Shown one piece after another: positions 1-64,000 of a stretch of DNA of 64,000 nt; position 1 is the stretch's first letter; each line of letters starts with the position of its first letter. This stretch comes from Amorphochlora amoebiformis (lineage: Eukaryota > Cercozoa > Chlorarachniophyceae). The position numbers and the translations under genes are program-made. The DNA lies in contig BAAHQB010000074.1 in NCBI GenBank assembly GCA_054601695.1, positions 124,001 through 188,000 on the forward strand, in the 5' to 3' direction. The notes below the pieces were generated by a model. The model saw nothing but the letters and a program-made list of their open reading frames with translations, was not told where the DNA came from and ran no database searches.

Positions 1-21
1 ATATATATATATATATATATA

Positions 22-60
<39 letters not shown>

Positions 61-121
61 AATATCATATACGTACACAATATATATTTTCCAGATGTAT
101 ATAGTATACATACACACTCAG

Positions 122-2246
<2,125 letters not shown>

Positions 2247-3053
2247 TTACTAAAAATTGAGCTTGGCGAGAAAAGTTGCTATCCCTAATCAGTAAATCGC
2301 TAATCGAGATTAATTTTGATGTGTAGAAAAAATTAATTATAAAGTTATAGTTCTGGTACTAGTAGAACTAGAACAACTTACATTGTCACTAAATGACTCC
2401 TAGTAGTAGCTAGAGTAGCTAGAAGTCAACTTGAAGCTCAGTGAGTATATCTAGTATATCGATCATACTCTGAACTTGCTAACTATGAAGTCAACGATGT
2501 ACAAATAAAACGTACATATACTATCATGATATTTATATATATATCTAGATATATATATATATATATAGTATATATATACTCTCACTAGATATACTAGATC
2601 TGTAGATATATCTAGATATATGTATCATGATATCTCTAGATCTTCTAGATCTTGTAGTCGTCGTAATTATTACTAGTTTTAGTCTAGTTAGTACAAATAC
2701 TAGTATTAACGGACTGGATTGAGCTAGCGGGAGCCACTCTCTAGATTCTAGCCACTGGCAGATAATAACTAGAATAAATATCTAGAATATTTAGGATATT
2801 ATCAGATATCTAGATATATATACCAGATCATCAGATTATGTATAATTACCGGAATATTTGGAGTCCAATTAAGTTAAAAACTTATTCAGCATCCCATCCA
2901 GATTATATTAATTTGTACATGATCAAATCGGACACGAGTTGAGCTATTCAGTAGCTAGAGTAGGACTAGTAGTGGACTGACAGTGCCGAATACTAAAGTT
3001 TGCCGGCACCTAGTATGCGTAACCCGGAAACTTGTGATTTTCTTGGCTTTGAA
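2247..3053. other. Convergent intergenic region, CTAG-rich
   Basis: This 0.8-kb stretch separates the 3' ends of two converging genes. It has no credible open frame. Its striking property is the density of CTAG tetramers, more than 20 by hand count between about 2360 and 3015, many inside larger palindromes such as TCTAGA and ATATCTAGATAT. It should contain both 3'-UTRs and poly(A) sites, but I cannot place those. Confidence 0.55.
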
Positions 3054-5471
<2,418 letters not shown>

Positions 5472-5927
5472 GGACCACTCCTACGGCAAAAATATTCCAA
5501 CGAAAGAACATCAGATCGCTCTTCTGGATACCAACCCCACCATCCTTGAATCGGTAGGTGTTTGATTAAGGTAGCACCAGCAGATGACTACGCAGCGAGG
5601 AGAGGAAAGGCACGCCGGGGAGGAGGGGGGGCGGGGTTAGGCGCCAAACGCGCGAGGCGTTATCTGTCGTGGAAACCTCGCTTCCGGGAAATAATTCTTC
5701 GGCTGTAACCTCTCGACCGATTGACCTATGTGCTCCTGACAAAATGCAAAATATCTATTAGATATGAGGATATATCATCTTAACATATCATATCCATCTT
5801 TATAACCTTACATATCTTAAATATCACATATCAATATCATAAAAGCGATGCGAAAGCGTCTTTCCTAGAACGTTCCTCTCATCTCCGGTGGTCAAACCGA
5901 TCAACTTCCCAAACGTAATCAAAACCC
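5472..5927. promoter_or_regulatory. Divergent promoter region between the LRR and transporter genes
   Basis: These 456 bases separate two start codons that point away from each other, so the region should carry both promoters. It is much more GC-rich than the surroundings, with a G-run at about 5618-5635. GCGCCAAA at 5641-5648 reads TTTGGCGC on the other strand, which fits the E2F/DP consensus TTTSSCGC known from animals and plants; whether it works here is unknown. No TATA box is convincing. The stretch at 5745-5840 is AT-rich with ATATC repeats. A 12-codon 5' exon for the LRR gene could lie near 5530-5545. Confidence 0.45.
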
Positions 5928-15392
<9,465 letters not shown>

Positions 15393-15645
15393 CAGTATGG
15401 CTCAGAGCTAACATAGTAATACCCTCTCTCTCTTCCTCTCTCTCTCTCTCTCTCTTCCACTCTCTCTCTCTCTCTCTCTCCTTCCCTCTTCCCTTTATCT
15501 CTAATCCCCTCTCTTCTCTCCTCCCCTCCCTTTCTCTCATCGCCTCCTTTTCTCTCAGTCCCTATCCCTAATCATCCTCTCAATGTCCTCCCGAGCTTTA
15601 TGTCTCTCTCGTTGCTTTGTGTCTATCTCGCATTTATTTATTTAG

Positions 15646-15678
<33 letters not shown>

Positions 15679-15731
15679 CATATATAAAGTCAAACTTTGA
15701 ATTTAATATACATGTATGTACGATTTGTATC

Positions 15732-15762
<31 letters not shown>

Positions 15763-16519
15763 CATATATATAAATATATATATATAATATATATATATAT
15801 ATACATACATTATATGCTAGTATTATATTACATTAAACCATAATAATTTTATATTATTTGTATTATATCACATAATATAAGTACAACCTTACAAAATACA
15901 TCATAATGTAATATAATTCAATATTTAATGTAATATAAATACAACATAATATAATTTATAGCAATGTAATGTAATATATAGAACAAGAATGTGCTATAAT
16001 ATGTAAATTACGTATATAAATATATTTATATATATATATATATATATATGCATATATATAAATGTATATATATATATATATATAATATATATTTATATAC
16101 ATACATATATAGGTTGAGCATACAGCAAATTGGAGCGAAAACCTCGCCACCCCTTCGTGAGCAATGCGCAATACTAACGATTCGAATACAGGAGTCTCAT
16201 ATCCAAGCTTCCGTGTGATTAAAATTATAATTTGACTGATCACCACAATAATTCGTCTAATTTCTGCGTGCATAATCATGATCGATATCACCGGTGGTAA
16301 GGTATAGAAAGTGATTACTAATTACTCTACTAAATGAATAGTCACAGTTTGCCGATTGTATTGGCACTTGTCCTTGTTAAACCACAATTTTGCAACTTGA
16401 ATTATATTATTCATTGGATTGGGTCATTCTAGTCATTCTAGTAGGTTTGATATTATACAAAAGTACAATGTATACAAACATGTTACTGTATTACAGTAAC
16501 ATGTATATATACATGTACC

Positions 16520-16599
<80 letters not shown>

Positions 16600-16716
16600 C
16601 GACTAGATCGAGTACATCTAGTACATGTACAAACTTAATATATTAATTTATGATATAACTAATGTGATGGTGTGCCAGGACTTCTTTCATATATTCGACA
16701 GATTCATGTACTCACA

Positions 16717-16747
<31 letters not shown>

Positions 16748-16753
16748 CATATA

Positions 16754-16796
<43 letters not shown>

Positions 16797-17015
16797 GCGT
16801 GTGTGCGTATAACAATATATACGTGTAATATTCTAAACATAATAAATATATACCGTATAGTATATATATATATATATATATACTAGATATATACATATTT
16901 ACATGTATATGTATAAATTCTCATACTATATGTACATATAATCGTGCGTAATAATGCGAAAGCATAAATCTATAATATTCTACATCTAGTATTTGCATGT
17001 ATATGCATATATGCA

Positions 17016-17067
<52 letters not shown>

Positions 17068-17122
17068 ACGAACACGTATTGAATACACACACATATATAC
17101 ATATATATTTATATACACATAC

Positions 17123-17162
<40 letters not shown>

Positions 17163-17166
17163 TGTA

Positions 17167-17213
<47 letters not shown>

Positions 17214-18271
17214 CATATATACATATAAAATATATATATATACACATATATGTATCCATCACATGACATAATTTCACGGATATTGTGAAGTTTCATGGGT
17301 GAAGAAATGCGAAACTTCGCATGCGGCCGGAATTAGTTGATTATAAATGGGTGGCGGGTTAGAAGACAAGTGTAATTCGTGCCTATCGCGGGACACGCAT
17401 ACATTCTCCTGGCTTGGCAGCTGGGGTGCCATGGTTGGACCGATTTAGGTAGAATCGAGGACTGAGCTATTCTTGATGTTTATTGGGCGGTTCTATCTAA
17501 ATTCACCAGACGAGAAACCTCTAATGCTATCTTCGTCACGATCAGTGACGGCAAGTAAAGAAAGAATTCTTATTTATCGGCAAATGCCGTCAAGACACGT
17601 CTGAGGCCACGAGACTTCCCCTAGGCAGGGAGTGGATTAATAGAGAACCTCGACGGATCCTTCTGATTTTTTCGGGGAACAAAGGATGCACACAAATTGG
17701 TTGTACGCTTAAATCGTGTTAACCCCGCTAAAAATGGGAATCCCCTTGGCCTAAATGCCTGGGTGGGGTGTGCGTGTTGCGTCGTTCACAGGGTATGTCT
17801 GAGCACCAATTGACTGCCCCTGTACAACTTTTATAATTTGTTTCTGGCAATATTAGACTCATACTATAAATATTTTCACATATTTATTCACAGTTATAAT
17901 TACAAATATAAATGTTCAATATTTTACAATTTATAAAGGAAACTCTTATATACATACATATATATATATATATATAATATGTATATATAATGTATGTATA
18001 AACGTTCATATACCCTGACACACTTACTCACTGGTCGAGAGCCATAAATGAAATGTTATGAGAAGATATCACATTAGTCGAGATTAAAGAGTTCTCCATT
18101 CAAATCTTTTTGGATAAATTAGGATTAATAAAGATGTAACATTATATCCCTTAAGTTGCCTTAACATGTCAGTAATATAATAGCAAACACACCTGGAACA
18201 TACCAACCGTGCAACATACGATCTTGGAAAATACCAAAACGGGTTTGGTTTCCTTGATCTAGAAATTTAAG
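15393..18271. other. Intergenic region between transporter and GT25 genes
   Basis: The first part holds a polypyrimidine tract (15421-15560), then AT tracts. At 15820-15970 there is AT-rich sequence full of TAATATA words. A unique block at 16110-16500 and a larger one at 17270-17880 have balanced composition but no long open frame, no tRNA fold and no match to a known RNA that I recognise. The second block may include the promoter and upstream elements of the GT25 gene. Confidence 0.4.
15421..15560 (+). repeat. Polypyrimidine (CT)n tract
   Basis: The sequence is an almost pure run of CT dinucleotides with CTT and CCT interruptions, beginning 30 bases after the transporter stop codon. It lies in the likely 3'-UTR or downstream flank. 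Confidence 0.85.
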
Positions 18272-18771
18272 ATGGCCCTTGCTAGACCCTGTGTCATCCT
18301 GGCATGGATTTCAGCTTGTGTCGGGGCGAGCCTCGGAAGGTAGCGTGCATAATGAAACACACAGAAGTACAAGCGGGAATGTGATGTACATGGGGTTGAT
18401 CAGGCACAAAAACATGTCGCGAGACGTGCTGGAAGCCAACCGAACTCTCCACGAGCAACCTTGGTGACACATGTGCTGCATACTCCAACTTCGATATTGT
18501 TTCACGTCTTAAACTCTTTAAAACTCTTGAATACGTAGGCGATCAAAGATGGGAATATTCGGTATCGCGTTGATGTCGCGTAAAGGGAGCAAAGAGAACG
18601 TAGAGGAATTCTTTAGAGAGATGAGAATCTCGGACGTCGCCAATGTATTTGCTGCGGTTGATAAGAAAGACTTATCTCAAAAAGCTCTTATCGACGATGA
18701 TTTGGTAAATGTGTCCATTCATGTGAAATTCTTTATGATAATTTTTTTTTGTATGTAAATATATACAAACG

Positions 18772-18803
<32 letters not shown>

Positions 18804-19457
18804 TATTGTGTATCTATGTTTGTAGGTTGCTGAATCGGCATTTAAACGCATGTCTATGGGCGAGGTTGCATGCGCATTATCTCATAGGGAGATTTTCAAA
18901 GAGTTTCTCAGCAATAAGAAGCTTGAGTACGCGATGATTTTCGAGGATGATGTGATGTTTGAACCCGGATTAATGATTCAGCATGAAGGTATAAATCATC
19001 TCCAACTTTTCTGCAGGCAAGTGAAGCTACCATCTCATAAATTTGCGTAACCTTAGATATCATCAAATGGATCTTTTCACTCGCCCAGACGTCAAAAGAA
19101 GTAGGTTGGGATGGCCTGAACCTCGGACGTTGCAGCCTGAGACGTTGCAGTAACGATATCGAAGTTCTAAGTCGCTACTTCCCGCAGAAGAAATACGAAC
19201 CTATCAACCTGTCAATCATCAACCGAGACTCCCAGTGCACTCACGCTTACCTTGTCACAAGGAAAGGAGCAGAGCTTCTTCTAGAAGCCAACGATCCGAT
19301 TGCTGTTCCCGAGGATCACTACCGCAATCATCTCTCTACATTTCGTTACATGACGGTGAAGCCCAGGCTCTTCACGCAAGATCGAATAAATCTCCCTGGA
19401 GGAATCCACAGCGACCAGCCCTCTCACCTGCCTGAGTGTTTCATGGGTACTGGATAA
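18272..19457 (+). CDS. GT25-family glycosyltransferase with signal peptide
   Basis: Five exons: 18272-18339, 18365-18463, 18539-18704, 18826-18988 and 19057-19457 (TAA). They join in phase to 298 codons plus stop. The N-terminus MALARPCVILAWISACVGAS looks like a signal peptide or anchor, so the product should enter the secretory pathway. The catalytic domain starts near residue 60 (GIFGIALMSRKGSKENVEEF). Family-typical features follow: an AVD segment, then MGEVACALSHREIF, then MIFEDDVMF (the acidic EDD motif), CTHAYLVTRKGAE, and VPEDHY near the end. These are the hallmarks of glycosyltransferase family 25, which includes LPS galactosyltransferases and procollagen galactosyltransferases. Donor and acceptor sugars cannot be told. 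Intron 1 is only 25 bases and is needed, because reading through meets TAG at once. It ends convergently with the EF-hand gene. Confidence 0.85.
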
Positions 19458-19611
19458 CCTAAGGAATGGTTTTCAATCCTTTACATGGTATGCTACGCCC
19501 GTTGATGTGGCGTTTTAAAAACATATTAGCGGGTGATTGTCGCCATCCCTTCCAAAACAAAATAAGATTTTCGGCCCGGACTGCTAGAGCTGCGCATACC
19601 TCTAGTACCTG

Positions 19612-19691
19612 GGGCTGTAGAATCGGGAGTATTGTTGTTAATGTATTCGTTATAATTTCCTTTTACAATTGACGAGTGGGAGTTCCCTTGA

Positions 19692-19734
<43 letters not shown>

Positions 19735-19850
19735 CATATGCATTCGTACTAATGCATACATATTTATGTGTAAATATATTTGTACGTACATACATGTGCA
19801 TATGTAGAATCGGGACTAATTGTTAATATATTCATTCTGTTTTCCCATAT
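19612..19850 (+). repeat. Duplicated segment downstream of the GT25 gene
   Basis: GTAGAATCGGGA followed by ATTGTTAAT and ATTC occurs at about 19617 and again at about 19805, separated by an (AT)n tract. The second copy is diverged and slightly shorter. It appears to be a local tandem duplication in which the spacer has since filled with microsatellite. Confidence 0.6.
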
Positions 19851-20384
19851 ATACATATATTATATATGTAAATTATATATATATAATTATACGTATATAC
19901 ATATGCATGTAAATATATATTAACTACTCGACATATGCGTACTATAGCTAGATTCGTGATTTAATAATATTAAAATTTAAATAAAACCATTGAAAACGAA
20001 TGGAAATATATGTGTTTATATATTATGATGATGTATAATATTAAATATACTCTAGATACTAGATGTAGTAGATACTAGCATAGGTCATAGAAGGTCTAAT
20101 ATATCTATCATAACTTATATTGATACAATGTATATATATATATGTATATTATTCATGAAGAATATATATACGATACTAGATATACTCTAGCCGCTCAGTA
20201 GTATTATGATGTACCCTGATGTACATACATAATCATAGTAAAATCAATGAATGATATGCGTAATATGTACTTGTATACATTCAATGGTAATCGTATTTCG
20301 TACTACCGGATATTACTAGTATTAAGCAATGGAATTTATTACTATGATTCGTCTTTTGTAATGCTCATTAGGTAGAAGGGACTT

Positions 20385-20624
20385 ATGCTTCGGGCAGCCG
20401 CTGTGAGCCAGTTGTGCTACGTTCGAACTTCACCCTCCGTCCCGCGCTGAGCATGCGCCGGCGACTCCCTGGGCTGCATCTCCTACTACCGACTACCCGT
20501 TTGTGTGTCGATGGGTTGCTAGACCTAGGGAGAGCGTTGGAGAGAATGCTATTCAGATTTTCCCCCTCGAACTTACACGTCCTGCAGGCTCGAAAGAACT
20601 CATGTTTCTGGACCTAGGGGTGGA

Positions 20625-20625
<1 letters not shown>
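20385..20625. other. GC-rich unique island of unknown nature
   Basis: This 240-bp block is clearly richer in G and C than anything nearby in the gap. It has an open plus-strand frame at about 20414-20617, rich in Leu and Arg, without a recognised motif or splice sites that connect to a gene. It might be a small transcribed RNA or a remnant of a gene; neither can be shown. Confidence 0.25.
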
Positions 20626-20661
<36 letters not shown>

Positions 20662-20685
20662 TAATATATGCTATACACACACACT

Positions 20686-20720
<35 letters not shown>

Positions 20721-20775
20721 GCATATACATACATGTCACAGCACACACGCGCATACATATATATATATATATATA

Positions 20776-20806
<31 letters not shown>

Positions 20807-20886
20807 TTATGCATATGTATATATATGTATATGTGTGTATATATATATATATATACTATATTTATATATATTTACGTAATATACAT

Positions 20887-20925
<39 letters not shown>

Positions 20926-20948
20926 GTATATTTAAAGACAGAAATATA

Positions 20949-21014
<66 letters not shown>

Positions 21015-21395
21015 CACTTCTTCGTACGAACAAACATGACAACTTTTACACAGAACCACGTAACTGAAAATACGCCGAAACCAATCACCTTATGATCGAT
21101 AGCTAGCTGTTGCATAAGGCATTTGAGCTGACTAATGATAAAGGTCAACTCCCTTCCCTTGCCTTGCACAGACTAGTCAGGGAAAAAAGTTAAATAATGC
21201 AGAGGAATGTGAACTATATACGCCCGCCTACCCCTTCATCCTAGTCCTAAGCCTTAGCGAAAACCTATCCTTAACTCTTTGGATACTTCATTTTAGTGTG
21301 AAAGTACTTTGGTTAGCAGCGATTTGTACTGCATAATACGAATGAACACTTGCTGTGCCTGATGGACAGTATATATATACATATATATATATGTA

Positions 21396-21455
<60 letters not shown>

Positions 21456-21821
21456 TCTATAATACATATATATACATGTGTATGTATGCATATATATATA
21501 TATATATATATATATGATATGGCATACATTGATGCAAATGTTGATATGCATACATATACACGTATGTGTATATGTATATATATGTATATATGTACATACA
21601 TATATATTATATATAATATATATATATATGTATATATATATGTGTAATATATATATGTGTATATTTACATATATATATAATATTTACATATATATATATA
21701 TATATATATATATGCATGTATAAATATTATACATATAAATCTTTGCAAATTTATCAATTGAAAGTATGATGTATTCAAAACCTTAGATATTATATAAATT
21801 GAACACTTGCGTATATGTAAC

Positions 21822-21911
<90 letters not shown>

Positions 21912-21947
21912 GCGCGTGTGTGTGTATTATATGTATATCTATATATC

Positions 21948-21982
<35 letters not shown>

Positions 21983-22111
21983 GTATATTATACTTCATGT
22001 ACAAAAACACGTGTAATATATATGTATATATATATACATATCTATATACGTATATTTAATATAATGTAGCTATCGAAATATATATATATATATATACATT
22101 TAAATATATAT

Positions 22112-22172
<61 letters not shown>

Positions 22173-22296
22173 GACTTGGGTATCTTAAGCCACGGGTGTA
22201 TTTGAGCGCAGGTGTAAAGATAAGTTTGTTTCCTGTCGGATTTTATAAATAGGTTTGGCGTAGAGGAAGGCTTAAAGATAAGAGGTGGGGTTAATA

Positions 22297-29251
<6,955 letters not shown>

Positions 29252-29567
29252 TTGATGTAACGCAGACAAAATACCTCAGCAGAAAACCGAGCTTGCGGTT
29301 TACTACTTCCGCGCTCCACCGCGCTTCTTTGTGACTGTTTGACTGCAGATCTCTGGGTTCCGAAAAGCGTGGATTCCGAGAAGCACGTGCTTGACACGTG
29401 CCCGAAAGTCTCGCCTTTGGGAGCGCGCCTGCGTGGACACCTCGGCCGTGGTGCACATAAGGTCTACCAAGACCTTTTCGAGTCGAAAGTCGCCACAGAA
29501 CGCTTTAGGATTTCGTACAGAACCCGTATACAATCGAAGCAACGAGTTTAAGACCACACGCAGAAGA
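29252..29567. promoter_or_regulatory. Divergent promoter region between EF-hand and AROM genes
   Basis: Only 316 bases separate the two ATG codons. The region has balanced composition, unlike the introns. Two palindromic CACGTG hexamers stand at 29384-29389 and 29395-29400, eleven bases apart, which is the consensus of bHLH-type E-box/G-box factors. The AROM reading frame is open upstream to at least 29391, but the first in-frame ATG is at 29568, so I start the protein there. Confidence 0.5.
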
Positions 29568-63033
<33,466 letters not shown>

Positions 63034-63134
63034 GTGAGAATATAAACGTATCTCATATTTGTGTGTATGTAGGTGTGTGAACACATGTATGTATACACAC
63101 ATATATATGTGTATATATATATACATATATATTA

Positions 63135-63167
<33 letters not shown>

Positions 63168-63170
63168 TAT

Positions 63171-63314
<144 letters not shown>

Positions 63315-63330
63315 ATATATATATGTAATA

Positions 63331-63368
<38 letters not shown>

Positions 63369-63371
63369 ATA

Positions 63372-63408
<37 letters not shown>

Positions 63409-63540
63409 TAATATGATATCGTGTAATATGATGTAATATAATATAGTACAATACAACACATGTTTTACTGTATAATATACCATAGCAAATTGAATTATCT
63501 AATATTTTGAATTCTACAATCCAAGTTTCTAATATCGTTC

Positions 63541-63735
63541 GGAAAGAGACAGAAGAGCGAGAAAGAGAGAGAGAGAGAGAGCGAGAGAGCGAGATAGCGA
63601 AAGAGAGCGAGAATCAAGCAAAAACACAACGAAACAAGAAAAGAGAGAGAGATGAGGGTGTCACGCTGAGAGACAATCAAAAAAGCTAGAAGCGAGAGAC
63701 ACATTCAAGCAAGCGAGAGAGGGAGAGAAGGATTA
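63541..63735 (+). repeat. Polypurine (GA)n-rich tract
   Basis: GAGAGA and AGCGAGA words on the + strand, opposite in polarity to the other large tracts in AROM. It lies after the last visible exon, in the next intron. Confidence 0.8.
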
Positions 63736-63833
63736 CAGGAACAGCGAAAACACAGATCGCATTTTTATACCTCTGATCTGATCATACCCCTGACTTTTCC
63801 GACTAATCCGAGAGAGAATTCAAGCCGCATCCC

Positions 63834-64000
63834 TTCCGTAACCCTAACCTAGCGTACCCCTCTCATAACCCTAACCCTAGCGCAACCCTAACCCAAGCGC
63901 AACCCTAACCCTAGCGCAACCCTAACCCTAGCGCAACCCTAACCCTAGCGCAACCCTAACCCTAGCGCAACCCTAACCCTAGCGCAATCCTAACCCTAGC
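63834..64000 (+). repeat. Higher-order telomere-like array with AACCCTAACCCTAGCGC unit
   Basis: At least seven copies of a 17-18-base unit, two CCCTAA hexamers plus GCGC, run to the right edge of the window. Unlike the other arrays it is regular at the level of the longer unit. Confidence 0.93.

Larger units (their letters stand above)
19458..22296. other. Convergent intergenic region between GT25 and EF-hand genes
   Basis: Contents in order: the GT25 3' flank with a duplicated segment (19612-19850), AT-rich sequence with several CTAG words (about 19945-20330), a GC-rich unique island (20385-20625), (AC)n and (AT)n arrays, unique sequence at 21015-21370 with a few degenerate CCCTAA words, and further AT arrays to 22160. 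An open minus-strand stretch at about 21169-21015 could encode hydrophobic residues but has no supported splice partners. Confidence 0.4.

Noticed and set aside
16100-16300. Possible tRNA or small exon around ATTCGAATAC
   Set aside because: The T-arm does not pair on either strand, and no A box or supported splice frame is present.
29391-29567. N-terminal extension of AROM that might act as a targeting peptide
   Set aside because: The frame is open, but it starts at TTG and has no ATG before 29568.

Overview
The window is nuclear DNA of a eukaryote, most likely a unicellular protist. All recognisable genes are cut into many short exons by introns made largely of (AT)n microsatellite. Exon ends follow GT...AG, and the codon phases join cleanly across every junction I worked out. 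Arrays of CCCTAA/TTAGGG lie inside several introns. The telomere-type unit alone does not fix the lineage. The set of genes (an AROM fusion, a TtcA-like PP-loop protein, a bacterial-style GT25 glycosyltransferase, RNI-type leucine-rich repeats and a multi-EF-hand protein) would suit an alveolate, stramenopile or similar protist; this is inference.

Six genes can be reconstructed. From left to right: (1) the 3' part of a TtcA-like tRNA-thiolation protein, + strand, 122-2246; (2) an RNI/NLRC-like leucine-rich-repeat protein, - strand, 5471-3054; (3) an EamA/SLC35G-type drug/metabolite transporter, + strand, 5928-15392, 16 exons, 384 aa; (4) a GT25-family glycosyltransferase with a signal peptide, + strand, 18272-19457; (5) a 334-aa EF-hand protein with an N-terminal Met-Gly myristoylation-type start, - strand, 29251-22297; (6) a pentafunctional AROM polypeptide, + strand, from 29568 to past the right edge. 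At least 52 exons of AROM lie in the window, giving 1,179 complete codons. They cover 3-dehydroquinate synthase (DHQS), EPSP synthase, shikimate kinase and the start of 3-dehydroquinate dehydratase; shikimate dehydrogenase must lie beyond the window.

The layout is compact in gene order but swollen by introns. Genes 1/2 and 4/5 converge, genes 2/3 and 5/6 diverge from short promoter regions of about 0.3-0.45 kb, and genes 3/4 are in tandem. Both convergent gaps are rich in CTAG. Intergenic DNA outside these gaps holds microsatellites and unique sequence in which I recognise nothing.

Three points deserve attention. First, the AROM frame is intact, yet its DHQS domain has lost all three zinc ligands expected from the family, and EPSP synthase and shikimate kinase also carry changes at catalytic positions. 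This suggests a partly catalytically dead, possibly regulatory AROM. Second, a dispersed element of about 60-95 bp occurs five times, always beside telomere-like repeats inside AROM introns. Third, several introns contain decayed tandem copies of the neighbouring splice junction or exon, which points to local tandem duplication as a way these introns grow.
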